This document shows positions 1-10,679 of a stretch of DNA of 64,000 nt, in pieces. Numbering within the stretch: the first letter of the stretch is position 1; every line of letters starts with the position of its first letter. The DNA is from Romanomermis culicivorax (Eukaryota; Nematoda; Enoplea; Mermithida; Mermithidae), in the NCBI GenBank assembly GCA_963922205.1, contig CAWUHX010000147.1, forward strand, positions 822,394 to 886,393, in the 5' to 3' direction. Both the position numbers and the translations under genes were made by a program. The notes beneath the pieces were generated by a model. The model searched no databases, was not told the DNA's origin, and saw nothing but the letters and a program-made list of their open reading frames with translations.

Positions 1-1030
1 GTTCTCTTTGTTGAGAACCACTTTGACAGCAGTGTGGTCAGTATGGACTATCACTTCTTGTTGAAACAAATAAGCCCTGAAGTACTTGACAAATTCGACA
101 ACTGCTAGGGCTTCTAGTTCAGTGATCGGATAATTTTTCTCAGCAGGTTTTAGCCCAGGGCTTGCAAAAGCAATGGGATGCTCAAGCATATCATCCCCAA
201 TTTGACTCAAAACAGCGCCTATACCAAGCAGAGAGGCGTCTGTTTGTAAAATGGAAGCTTTTGAGAAATCTGGATGAGCCAAAAGAGGGGCCAAAATGAG
301 GCAAGTTTTGAGTGTGTCAAAGGCTGCTTGTTGCTCTGTGCCCCAGGCGAAAGGGGTATCCTTTTTCAATAACCTTGTCAAAGGGCTGGCAAGCATAGAG
401 CAGCCCTTTATGAAATGTCGATAATACGATGGAAGACCCAAAAACGACTTGACTTCCCTAACATTAGTCGGGGCAGGAAGTTGGGAAATAGCTTCCACCT
501 TGCCAGGGTCTGGAGCTATTCCTTTCTCAGAGATTATGTGGCCCAGGTAGTGAACTTTGGTCTGCGAAAACTTACATTTTTCGAGCTTCAATTTTAAGCC
601 AGCGTTATCCATGCGGCTCAAAACGAGGTCTAGACGAGTCAACATTTCTGCATGGGTCCGTGTGAATACCAAAACATCGTCCAAATAAACAAGGCAATTC
701 GACCACTGTAACCTCGAAAGTAAAACATCCATCAAGCGTTGAAAGGTTGCAGGGGCATTGCAAAGCCCAAAAGGCAGGTAGTTGAAGTGATACTGCCCAG
801 ATGAGCAGTTGAACACCATTTTTTTCCGATCCTGGCCAGCAAGGTATGCTGTAGTATGCGTTTGTTTGATCTAAAGTCATAAAATATTGCATACCCCTCA
901 AAGCATCAAAAATATCATCAATGCGTGGATGGGGGTATGTATCCTTTTTGGTGACATTGTTCAGGCCTCGAAAATCAATGCAGAGGCGAAAACTGCCATC
1001 CTTCTTTTTAACCAGGACTGTATTTGTGCA
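1..1030 (-). pseudogene. pol: Reverse transcriptase core and RNase H of the gypsy element
   Basis: Minus-strand translation in more than one frame gives the RT palm: VKKKDG and a DFRGLN-type block near 1020-930, the motif A aspartate in TLDQTNAY near 875, LPFG near 775, and the catalytic YLDD box near 690-675. Connection and tether motifs follow, then the RNase H catalytic block TDAS near 245-235. The frame breaks near 810-830, just after motif A, so one continuous protein is not possible. The product would copy the element RNA into cDNA. The reading frame is also separated from the upstream protease/RT start by an in-frame TGA at about 1031-1033. The coding region runs off the left edge of the window. 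Confidence 0.85.
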
Positions 1031-2152
1031 TCAAGGGGAACTGCTCTTTGAGATTATCCCACTATTTTCCAGCTTTCTGATTTCTTCTTCAATCAAAGCC
1101 TTCTCTTTAGGGGCTGTTCGAAAAAAAGGTCTTTTCACTGGCGTGCTACCCTGTGTCTCAATTGAATGTTCGACAAGTGTTGTACGACCCACATCCCCAT
1201 TTGTCTTGGCGTACAAGTTTGGATATTTAGCCAGCAGATCCAAAAGAAGTTGCTTTTCAGTATCTGTAAGGTCAGAACCAGACAAATCTACAGTTTGGCT
1301 CAACCATTCTTTTATGGGTTTCTCCTTGACTGACCCATCTAGATTACCATTGTATGCTTCTTTTCTGGTTGCCATGTAACGGACCACAGAACCAATGCAC
1401 ATGTTCGGATACAGCATGACTTCTGAGTTCAAGGGGTTCATTACTGAAACCCGCAGGTTGTGGTCGATGACTGGACTCACAGTGGCAGCAAAACATACGT
1501 GTAGTTTTTCTGCCACATTTGGTTCAGGGGAGAATTGGACCATAGTCTCATTTCTATAAAGATTTGAAACAGGGACCGAAAATTCAGTCATACTTCTTGG
1601 GGTAAGAATGACCCGTTCATTTATGTAAATGCTGCCTTGGTGGCATAAGGAATGATATTTAACTCCTGTGCAGGGTACGATTTCGTTTTCCAATTTCACA
1701 TATGATTTCTCGTTGTTTATAGCCCACTGTTTGAAGCGAAACAAGAAATTTGACCCCAGCAAAAGGTCCGCAGCACAGTTTTCTTGAACGAGTGCTGTGA
1801 CCCTTTCATTGATAGCACCAACTTCAATTGTGAGATAAACTGCACCCAAAACATGAATGCTCATGTTGTTGGCAGTTATAGGGGTCATATTTGTGGGTTC
1901 AATTTTAATATCACCCAATTCATCAATGATTCGTTTGTCGACTAAGGTAAATGTAGCCCCGCAGTCTACCATAGCATTGGGGGTAAAGTTTTTGTTTACC
2001 CTAACCATAATATGGGGCATTCTTCGATTTTTGCCACTCACGTGGGTAGCATTATTCACCCATTCCATCAAAGGGGCACTAGGGGCCTGTGGATTTGGCA
2101 CCATAATGTATTTATTTTGGGTTTCCAAATTCCTCAGGCTGGCCAACTCCAA
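1031..2152 (-). pseudogene. pol: Retroelement aspartic protease plus N-terminal part of RT
   Basis: This is a 373-codon open stretch. Near residue 63 it has the retropepsin active-site pattern VDCGATFTLVD, with DCG where D-T-G or D-S-G is normal, and a later hydrophobic LLLGSNFL block equivalent to the retropepsin flap/ILG region. The last 60 residues (VEHSIETQG to ENSGIISKSSSP) are the standard start of a gypsy RT. The frame then meets TGA where RT normally continues, so this is a nonsense break. It follows the Env-like region without a recognisable gene boundary. I place the start arbitrarily at the first codon of the open stretch; the protein was probably released from a polyprotein. Confidence 0.8.
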
Positions 2153-2191
2153 GAGGGCCTGCCTAAGGGTAGAAGTAACCGGAGGAGCAAT

Positions 2192-3939
2192 TCAATTCCT
2201 CGGCTGCTCATACCTCGGCAATTGCCTGGGTCTTTTAGCACATCGAGAGACCCAGTAGCTAATATAGATAACTCCAACCACAAAAGCTTTCAGGACAGCC
2301 AAGTTTACCAACATCTGCAAGGGTCCTTTCAGCAAATTATTAAGTCCTTGGGTCATGCTTTGATGTGACCCAACAATCATGTGTTCAAGGGCTTGACCAG
2401 CCCCTGAAATGCTATTACCCATGGCTTCTCCAGACCCAGCCAGAAATTTGTACACTGCCCTGAGCGAAGGGACATTTCTGAGGTATAATTGACTAATCTT
2501 TTGACCACAAGTTCCAAATCATGGGTCCGAAACATATAGCTCTTCAAAAATGATAAGCTAGTTGAAACTGCTGCCAACTGGCCATGAAATATTGGCGGAG
2601 ATTTGAAGTTGAAGATCGAGAAGTTTCCCTGCCAAATGACTTCTAAGGGTACTTTACTGACGTGAATAGGACCCATTTCTGTTTGACAAGTTTGGTTGAT
2701 TTTGTAAGGGTGAATTGGCTGATGGTTGCAATCCACCCTTTGGCTAAAGGGTAGGAGATCCACACCTCCTGGGGAAACAAACATCAAGTCGTTTCCCAGT
2801 AAGACTGGCATGTGTTCATAGCAGGTGCCATTGACTTTATGATTCTTGTAAATTCGAGAGGCCTTCACTTGCCTGCATGGCCAAATTGTTATGGCCTCAC
2901 CTGTGAACTGGACAATAATGTCGGTTCGTTGGAGGAAGGCCCTTGCTCCTAGAGTGGGGTCTAAATGTAGAAATTGCTATACAAGATCCAAATGGCATTG
3001 GGCCGGCCTACATAGTTCACTCCACACGTTTCAAAAACTTTGCATTTCAAAATCAATCATTTTCAACGCCAAATAGTTTAGTTTGGCATTGATGGGGTCA
3101 GAATCTGTTAGATCAAATACAGGTAGAGAATTCTGACCCTCCATCTCTACAAGGGTTTGATTGATCTCAATCACAACACCTTGTTCGGTGAGTAGCCCAT
3201 TTGTGATTTTAGGGCAATTTTTGTGAGAAAAATTTGATCTTTTAACAAAAAACGCAGCTTGCAAGTCATTAATGATGATATGATGACCCGTTTGTTTCAC
3301 AATATAACTGTCTTTGTACTCAAAAAGGCATATAGATTCGAGGGTCGTTTCATTCCAAACAACCACTCCGTCTGACGCAACACAGTGGCCTGAACTGGGT
3401 TTACAGCCCCCAAGATCACCAAGGGTGCTTAGCAGATTCGAATTATCCCAGGAGGCAACTTCCCCTTCCTCAATGATTAAATTCTCAACAGAACTGCAAT
3501 GATCATTGCAACACCACTTATATTCGACACTAAGGGTATTTGCAGTTGACCAAAAGTTCGGAAGGGTCTCGTCCAAAGTTTGGCCCTTGTAAAGTTTCGA
3601 ATACCAAAAAGTTTTGCATTCAAAAGGGGTGAGTGTTGCAAGTTTCGTATCATCACCCACAATACCTTTGGAACCGAAAAATCCCGTATTTGTACAAATC
3701 GTTGGAGTTCTGATGCTACACTTGAATGCTGGAGATAGCTTAGGGTGCCCACGAGGTATGAAAAGCTCACCCATAGTTGTCAGGGGTTTCTCACCCACCA
3801 TGGGTCTAAGACACAAAACAGTTTTAGGAATTTTGATTGAGTGACCACTTTGAGAGGTTCCACAAATTTGAAGTGAAGAGACTTTATTTACGCCCATAAA
3901 AATGGTGAAAAAAATATACACGCATTTTAAAGAAAACAT
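2192..3939 (-). pseudogene. Env-like glycoprotein region lying between Gag and Pol
   Basis: An ATG at 3939 begins a hydrophobic signal-like segment (residues about 5-20) followed by a cysteine-rich ectodomain with several N-glycosylation sequons (NET, NFS, NQT, NYT). The open frame runs to 3031, continues from 2868 to 2377 after a break, and ends in another frame (2455-2192) with a hydrophobic membrane-spanning segment near residues 47-68 and a basic, proline-rich tail. A signal, glycosylated ectodomain, one C-terminal membrane segment and short tail are the layout of a membrane fusion/attachment protein. I do not recognise the fusogen class. It is in frame with the upstream Gag coding, with no stop between them. 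The copy is broken into at least three pieces. Confidence 0.6.
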
Positions 3940-3944
3940 ATGGG

Positions 3945-5241
3945 CGGTGGTGGCCTTTTCAATAGGGGCGTAGGCCCCAGTTCGGACAGTTTCCATGCAT
4001 TCTTTTCCCCTGGCCATGATTTTGGTTGTGGCCTTTTGTACGAGAAAAAAAGAACCCTGGCCCATTTTATCGACGGACCTGTTGAGGGCTTCTTGGGCTG
4101 GTGGATTGGTTTCCTTGGCCCATGTGGTTTTGGGTGGGGTTTTGACGTTTTCTTCTCCGGGCTGTCCGAGCCCACCTGCACCTTGGGCAGCAGCAATACC
4201 ACTGATTGCCGTTACACCCTGTAATGAAGAAAAAGCCCTTTCATGGGGCAGATAACTTTTTCGAGCTTCAAGCCTCTCACCAAGTCTGTCGAAGACAGGG
4301 GGCCTGTGGGATCCAGGGCGAACATTGGTTTGGCCCTTTTTCGGAATTTTATAGTCTTTGGGCAAGGTCGGTTTTTCAGCAGCTACCTGTTCGATCTCGC
4401 CCTCGTTTAACAAGCCTTCAGACATGGGATCGCTTGGTTCCGGCATTGGCGGAATGGACCCTGGCCATGCCTGATTTTCCGTCTCGTCGTTACTCCAGTT
4501 GGGGTCGTATGCTAGTGACATGACCGGACCTGTGACAGAACAATGATTTAAAGTGGTCATACCAGGGTCGTCACTATCCAGGAGTTTGATAGATAACCCA
4601 TTATTGTGATTCTGACCATACTTTTGGGGGCCATATTTTTCCAAATGCCGTTTGTGTTTACATTTCCTACATTCTATGGTAGGGCACTTATTGTGCTTAT
4701 GTTCCACTTTTTTACAAAAGCGACATTTTGATTTACACTCAGAGGCCACATGGCCTTCTCGACTACAAATAGAACATGAAGAAACCGTAGGGCAGTCAGA
4801 GGCTTTCTTGCAAGTATTAGCATAATGCGCCTTTTTCCCACATTTATAGCATGTGACACCGTGATCTGAACGCCTCTGTTTTTCATTTTTACCATGATTT
4901 TGAAGTTCATCCAAAATTTTGTCAAACTTTAGGCTCAGCTGGTCGACCTGATTTTTCAAAGGGTCCTCATGTTGGACTGCTAAAACTGGTTCCCTGACAA
5001 ACGAGGGATATGACATAGGACAGGGGACTTTGGCTTTGTCCCGCAACATTTGTCGTTCTATGAATACGGCTTCAGAAACGAGGGCAGCTAAATCAGGGTA
5101 CTGTTTGTACTTGATGACACTTTGAATATCACTCAACAGACCCTCACGGAAAACGGGTTCAATTAAATTTTCCCATGAAGCTAGTTCAAAATTAGGATAG
5201 GCGAGCCAGCCCAATTTTTTGACTTTGTTAAAGAAAGCCAT
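3945..5241 (-). pseudogene. gag: Gag: capsid C-terminal part, nucleocapsid zinc knuckles and linker
   Basis: After a capsid-like helical segment (FREGLLSDIQSVIKY to AALVSEAVFIER), the translation has three intact CX2CX4HX4C knuckles at residues of roughly 130-145, 154-167 and 172-185. A fourth has the first CX2C and H but has lost the last Cys. These bind RNA during packaging. A proline- and glycine-rich linker of about 200 residues then leads, in the same open frame, directly into the Env-like signal segment. The start at 5241 is only the first codon after an in-frame TGA. The upstream piece 5619-5254 is the N-terminal part of the same Gag. Confidence 0.85.
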
Positions 5242-5253
5242 TACTGTTTCAGT

Positions 5254-5619
5254 TCATTTTTGTTTTCGATCCCTCAAGATTTGATGATGAAACAGGGTGT
5301 CTTGAACAACAGGGAAGGCCTCCAGCAGAGCCCGTTTTAATTGATCGTACATCTCAGGAGAAGTAGGGGAGTTGGAAATATTTTCGAATTTTACCAAGGC
5401 GTCCCCATCCAAGTGGAATTCCAAAAATATAAGCTTGAGGGCATCATCATCAGCTTTGAGCCCCTTTAAAAGCATTTGTTTTTCAAGCTTCTTGGCCCAT
5501 TCTTCGAAATTTTCAGAGGGCCTACCAGTGAAATGTGGAAAATTGCGATTTTTTGTGGACATTTCGCTCCTAAGATGTCCAATTCTAAACTCATTCAGAC
5601 CGGCTTCAGTAGTGGACAC
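5254..5619 (-). pseudogene. gag: Gag N-terminal (matrix/capsid) segment
   Basis: The 121-codon segment has the retrotransposon Gag signature: a short N-terminus, then FPHFTGRPSENFEEWAKKLEKQM (the F-G-x-x-x-x-F-x-x-W pattern), and later YDQLKRALLEAF, typical of the Retrotrans_gag family. It stops at TGA near 5254. The same frame continues into the next Gag segment at 5241, so this is one gene interrupted by a nonsense codon. Structural coat of the retroelement particle. Confidence 0.8.
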
Positions 5620-5639
5620 TTTTCATGCAATTTGAGCTT

Positions 5640-6189
5640 CGAGCTCCCGCAGATGCCCATCCAAAACAGTGGCGAGAGTGTCCTGAACTACATGTCCCAA
5701 TGGGTCTATACTTTGGTTGTAATGAGGCATTTTTTTGTTAAGGGTTTGTTCCCTAGTTTCACGCTGGATGCGTTTAAAGACGTCACACAACATTTCTTTA
5801 GTTACAGTATACCGACCTGACTGTTTTGATGAAATTTTTGGAAAAGAAAAAAAAGAGATTTGACCAAGAATTATATAAATTTTTTTTGTTTGGATAAGGC
5901 TTAAAAAGTTTCTGGGTTCCCCTGTTATTAGGTCACCACGCTTATGTCAGGGTTACTGTAAGGGTTGATGTGTACCTAAGCAAGTTGGGTTTTTGACTTT
6001 ACTAATTTACAACTTACAACCTTCATACAAACGTTGGTTCGACACGAAATGTAAAATGGGTGCAAAAACGCAAACGTAAAACTCGGCACAAAAATGCACA
6101 AATGAAATAATGGTCAAGTCGCGGGACGATTCTCGTAAGGCAAAATTACTGACAGAATCCAGCAGGGGATTCAACTGCTGAGGTCGACG
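5640..6189 (-). other. Leader/5' side of the retroelement, no gene seen
   Basis: About 550 bases with no credible coding. It should hold the untranslated leader and the end of the 5' LTR of the minus-strand element. I could not identify LTR borders or a convincing primer-binding site. The hAT insertion begins at its right edge. Confidence 0.4.
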
Positions 6190-6272
6190 CAGGTTTTTTT
6201 TTCTGCTCCTAGCAGACTTTTTGACCTTTGAGCAGAAATTTTTTTGGCCATTTTCTGCTCAGAGCAGAAATG
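6190..6272 (+). repeat. Left inverted terminal repeat of hAT
   Basis: It begins CAGGTTTTTTTTTCTGCTCC and contains three CTGCTC/GAGCAG motifs, mirrored at 9855-9935. The subterminal motifs are likely transposase binding sites. Confidence 0.85.
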
Positions 6273-6871
6273 ATAAGAATCGAGTGTTCTACACTGGCGA
6301 AGCTCAACATCGTTCTTACAATAGAAGTAAAAAAAATTTATTCTCAATTGCGAGTGGAAACATAAAAATGATGGGTTGAGAGGCAAAACACGCAAAATTT
6401 GAATAAAGAAATCAATAAAATCAGACATTCATAATATTGATGCACATTTAAATATGGAATGTAGACAGGACAGGACATGTTACTATTTTTCACGTCAATA
6501 ATTCTTAGGATAGGTCGGGTCGGTTTGTTTAGTCTTATTTCTTTATAGACTAAATTATGTTATTTCGCAGTTATACTAAAGCACTCATTTTTTCAACATT
6601 TTCTGATAATTTTTTTTAGTTTCGAACAACTTTTCACTCAAGAAACTGTTGGCATTGTGATTGAATACTTGAGATGAATCACCTTATGATTGAATACTTG
6701 CGTTGAATCACTCATTAGACTTAGGCTATGTCTTCGATGCATAATCCTGGAATTGTATCTCTTCATAGTTATACTAAAACACCAGTTTATTCATTGTCAT
6801 GATTGCAGCAATATTATATATGTTTCATTAGCTACTTTTACTGAATATTTATTTTTAACCTCATTTTCAAG

Positions 6872-9733
6872 ATGTCACAGAAAGATATTTCAAATTTCTT
6901 CATCAAACCAAAGACAGCTACAACTAGTCAAGCTGCTATTCCGGAAGGTGATGATTCGAGTGACGAGAATTTGAGTGATGCTAGTTTGAACGATGTGAAT
7001 TCGAATGAAGAAGGTAGTGCCGCACAGTTGACAAGTCCCAACGAATCGGATTGTTCAGATGATGGAGCAACATTGAAATTAAACGACGAAGATAACGAAG
7101 GTCCTAAAGCCAAAATCGCCAAAAACACATTTGCTTTTCAAAGCAACTGGAAAAACACGTTTCCATGGTTAGAAGTGTTAGATCGCAAGGCAATGATGGT
7201 TGTATGTCGAATTTGTCGTGAAGCAAAAGAGAAAAATGCGTGGGCAAGTGGAAAATCGTTGAAAACTTGGCGTTCGACTTATATGAACGATCATAAAATG
7301 TCAAAGAGTCATAAAAACGCCGAAGATGCTGTGAAATTAGCCAAACAAGACGCTTTGGTGAAAAGTCAAAAGATATGCATTGAAAAATCATGTCAGGAAG
7401 TTATGGATAACATGATGAAAGTTCTATTCGATGTGCAACAAAATGGGCCAATCTATTTTTGTTCAAAAGTTCATGAAATGATCACTCATTTGTGTGACAA
7501 AAATGATCAGAAACGTCTTTTGCCGTCTCACCACTATTCGAATTTTTCAACTTACGAAATGCTAGCAGCACTCAACAAGGCCACCTACATGGAAGTGATC
7601 GGAAAAATTCGTCAGTCGAACGGCTTTACTCTTCATATAGATGAGTCCACCGATATTACGGAGCAAAAGCATCTGTTGATGTATGCTACATTTTTTGATT
7701 GTGATTCACAAATTCAAACCACAACTTACTTGGCATTGCTGGAAGTCAAAAAAGCTGACGCTCGTTCGTTGTGCAAACTCATCTATAAATTCATGTCGAC
7801 ATCGGAAATTCCTCTGACAAAAATTTTGAATTTCACAAGTGACGGAGCAAGCGTTATGTTAGGTGCCTATAATGGGGTGGCCGCGTTATTGAGGAATAAG
7901 TATAACCTGTCGCATTTGTTGGATTTCCATTGCGTTGCACATAGAGAGGCACTGGCGTTCAAGGACGTGCTTAATGTATGCGAAAATTTCCTTTTATCAA
8001 GATAAAAATCTGTGCATATTTTATGTTGACGAAATTCCACAATCGCATAATTCTTGAAATGATTATTTTAATAAAAGCTAGACTTCATATAAAAATATAC
8101 AAATTATGTTCTATGTAAGAGATAAAAAGTGAGACTTATAATTACTTTGAAATTTTTTTAAAGGCGCAAGAGGCACCATTTTTTTGGCGTTTGGAAACAA
8201 TCGTACGCGATTTAATTGCTTTTTTGTCACTGCAGTCAACGCGACACGATTTGAAAGAACTATGCGAAATTTTAGAACATCAATATGTATCAGTCGATCG
8301 CATCTTTGAAATACGGTAAATTATATTATACGAGTATGATTATATGAAGAAAAAACTAAAATTATACTGATTCATATTCACAGATGGTTATCTCGATTCA
8401 ACGTTGTCACAAAAATTTTGGCCATGCTCAAGCCAATTTTGGTTTTTTTGAATGCGAAGGAAACGAACGAGATGTCTAACCAGGCCAAAGTATACATAAA
8501 TGACTTTTTTGTGTTCATGGTTATTCACTATCCACTTATCAGACATTGTTTTAGAGGCTCAAGAAATGGTTTACCGACTACAAAAATGTTCTTGCCCTTA
8601 TATTACTCAAAGATATTTTGCAGCCATTGAATCGCCTAATGCTGCGTTTTCAAAGCGAAATCGTGCATCCTTTTTCAATAAACGTGATGACAATTCTTTA
8701 TTTTTATTAGTCGCACGAAAACATGAGAATGATATTTTAACTATAGGAAATGGTCGAATACGCGTTGTCCCTATTGAACGACAATTTTTTGAGTGAACGA
8801 TTCATCGGTGGCCAGGAATACGAAAAGTTCAAACTAAATATATCGGAATGGCAAGATTTATTGAATCCGATAACTATTAATGACGAAACTAGTGAATTCG
8901 TTGTTTCAAAGGCCAAGGGTAGTCTACATACATGTGTTTTTCTCGTACTATCATATACTAATTAACTGTCAAAAAATACACTTTCAAAAAACTTTTAGCT
9001 CTTGTGCAAAAACTTTGCGAGGCTTTAAAGTTGCGTCTACAAACTAGAAACGAAATTTTGAGCCGCTTTTTGGTTTTTGATCCCAATTCTACAATGCATT
9101 CGTTCAACGCTGCACAACGGCAAGAATTTGGCGTTGAAGATTTGAGAAAATTAGCCGAGCATTACGATAACTTCCAGTTGAACATCGATAATTTGCAGGA
9201 TGAATGGCAGGAATTCAAGGTTAGGTAGTAGAACCTCTGAAAAGCTGGGTCGACCTTTACCCTAGTTTTAAAATTTTTTATTCAGGAGGCTTGTACTTTT
9301 CAAATCTATCAAAAAGTCGTGGAAAGAAGTGGCTTTGATTTGTTGCAAAAACGAAAACTATTATTCTAACTTGACCAAACTCGCCAATTGTTTGCTCACA
9401 TTCAACGTTCAAAACGCGCTGGTTGAGCGCGGATTTAGGTAAAAAAATTAGTCGATATTAATTTTCAGGGTAAATGAACTAGCCGTTCATTTAAGCACCA
9501 TACACGCTATAAAAAGCAAGCAACGATCAAAGCTGCAGATTCCTACATTGAATTGCTTGACTCGATTGAAATTATGCACCAAAGATTACAAAAAATTCGA
9601 CTACAGTGCAGCGGCTCAACAGTGGGTCAACGCCCGCAACCGCTACAATGTGGCCGGCATGTGCGCAAAGGAAAATGAAGATAAGCCATGGTTGGCTGAT
9701 TCTAGCGATTTTAAAGACTACATGTTTGGATGA
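6872..9733 (+). pseudogene. hAT transposase (ZNF862-like), six exons, frameshifted
   Basis: Cut-and-paste transposase. Exons read 6872-7975, 8164-8314, 8384 to about 8915, 8999-9219, 9286-9438 and 9469-9733, with good GT..AG ends and matching phases at the first junctions. Exon 1 has an acidic N-terminus, a KTWRSTYMNDHKMSKSHKNA zinc-finger-like block, then the RNase H-fold aspartates in HIDESTDIT and FTSDGASVMLG and the C/H block FHCVAHREAL. The hAT dimerisation end is in exon 5 (LANCLLTFNVQNALVERGF). Frameshifts near 8520-8550 and 8740 and stops in exon 5 break the protein. The start ATG at 6872 gives the typical MSQKDISNFF opening. Confidence 0.85.
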
Positions 9734-9854
9734 TAAATGTTGAGTAATGAATGAGTCATATGTGTTGTTTTCGTGCAATAAACTTTAACGAATTATTTGA
9801 GTTTTAGGCAACTTATTCCGTGTAAACATCATTAACAGATGATATCTTTAGTGC

Positions 9855-9935
9855 AGAATTTTTTGTGCTGAGCAGAAATTTTTCGATGCTATTTCTGCTC
9901 CGAGCAGACGGCGTGGAGCAGAAAAAAAAACCCTG
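9855..9935 (-). repeat. Right inverted terminal repeat of hAT
   Basis: The reverse complement begins CAGGGTTTTTTTTTCTGCTCC, matching the left end, followed by further GAGCAG motifs. It is directly followed by the 8-bp duplication at 9936-9943. Confidence 0.85.
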
Positions 9936-9974
9936 GGTCGACGTAAGAACCAAAGACTCATGTAAAAAAAAATA

Positions 9975-10022
9975 ACAGATGGAATCCGGCGCAGGATTCA
10001 ACTATTCGGATCGATGCGAAAA
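9975..10022 (-). repeat. tRNA-3'-half-like motif, second copy of one at 6145-6189
   Basis: On the minus strand it reads like a tRNA T-arm and acceptor (GTTGAATCC core, then a GC stem and CCA) followed by a T run. A diverged copy lies at about 6145-6189, originally adjacent before the hAT insertion. It could be a SINE head, a pseudo-tRNA, or on the other strand a primer-binding site. Not resolved. Confidence 0.3.
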
Positions 10023-10196
10023 ACCAAGACTGGTCATCTTCCCAAAAACAGGGTCTTCTTCTTCGTCTCAGACCCACTCGACCCACATTTCAGACATGAA
10101 AAACACCCACAGTGATCGGCATGGACCATACTTGAGTTACTGTAGGTTCTGAAATCTACACGGCGCCACAATTAGCTCTGTTATGCAAATGTCCGT

Positions 10197-10313
10197 GATT
10201 AGTGTTTTGAGATGTCGCCACTGTTTCCGTTGAAGTGTGCATAATTACGCGAGAGTTCCTAATTAGTGTTTTTGAGTTGTCACCACCATTCCCGTTGAAG
10301 TGTGCATAATTAC
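10197..10313. repeat. Two-copy tandem repeat, period about 62 bp
   Basis: The segments 10197-10248 and 10260-10313 share attagtgttt...gttgaagtgtgcataattac with a few changes. An octamer ATGCAAAT lies just upstream at about 10183. Possibly a regulatory or LTR-derived duplication. Confidence 0.7.
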
Positions 10314-10557
10314 AATAAAAAGTGCTCGAGTGCATAAAACTCGTAATTATAAGGAACGAAAAATAGCTGTACAAAAACAGGTTTTAACCGGAATTTTTTG
10401 GTGGAAAAACATGGTAGAATTTGCAGAAAATATACAGTACATAATTTTTCATAACTTTACATTTTTGTCACTCCTCGTGACAATAGAAAAAAAACTGAAA
10501 AGATTCAATCAAAAAAGGCAGAAAAAAACGGAAAATCTTTCATGAGGAAAAAAGAGG

Positions 10558-10593
10558 TATAAATAGGAAAAATGGAAGAAAAATCATTTTTCA
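10558..10593 (+). promoter_or_regulatory. TATA box plus initiator, arthropod-type core promoter
   Basis: TATAAATA at 10558-10565 is followed, 33 bases from its first T, by TCATTC (initiator consensus TCAKTY) with the A at 10593. The spacing is canonical. An ATG follows at 10618. Confidence 0.55.
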
Positions 10594-10617
10594 TTCTTGC
10601 TCAATGACAACAAAGAA

Positions 10618-10674
10618 ATGGAAACAATCTGCATCGTGTTCATCACTGCTCTGAGGGCGACTTATGAGGTGTAT
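10618..10674 (+). CDS. Candidate first coding exon with signal-peptide start
   Basis: Directly downstream of the TATA/initiator pair, an ATG opens about 17-19 codons (METICIVFITALRATYE...) with a short hydrophobic core. A possible donor (GTGTAT or GTATGG) lies at its end, before an in-frame stop. A short first exon carrying part of a signal peptide is common in arthropod cuticular and secreted-protein genes. I could not place the second exon with confidence, so the product is unknown and the exon end approximate. Confidence 0.3.
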
Positions 10675-10679
10675 GGTGG

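Larger units (their letters stand above)
1..6189 (-). mobile_element. Ty3/gypsy-type LTR retroelement, decayed, 3' part beyond window
   Basis: Read on the minus strand, the order is Gag with zinc knuckles (5619 to about 3960), a secreted/membrane glycoprotein-like region (3939 to about 2192), aspartic protease and RT start (2152-1031), then RT and RNase H (1030-1). The integrase and 3' LTR would lie beyond coordinate 1. The element is inactive as written: in-frame TGA codons occur between 5254 and 5241 and at about 1031-1033, and frameshifts occur near 810-830 and in the Env-like part. A hAT element inserted at 6190, so the leader may continue at 9944 and beyond. No LTR pair can be shown because only one end is present. 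The RT type (YLDD, RNase H with TDAS) fits Ty3/gypsy; the gene order is not the usual gag-pol-env. Confidence 0.85.
6190..9935 (+). mobile_element. hAT DNA transposon, complete ends, 3746 bp
   Basis: The element starts CAGG+poly-T and ends poly-A+CCCTG, giving imperfect inverted repeats that share CTGCTC/GAGCAG blocks over about 80 bp. The 8 bases flanking each side are identical (ggtcgacg at 6182-6189 and 9936-9943), the diagnostic 8-bp hAT target duplication. Inside is a multi-exon transposase on the plus strand. Because the ends and target duplication are perfect while the coding frame is broken, this is a fairly young insertion that has since lost autonomy, or carries a few recent mutations. 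Confidence 0.95.

Noticed and set aside
921-4523. Plus-strand frames across the retroelement
   Set aside because: Antisense shadows of gag, Env-like and pol.
10156-10374. 72-codon minus frame with an internal repeat
   Set aside because: Explained by the 62-bp tandem DNA repeat, not by a protein repeat.
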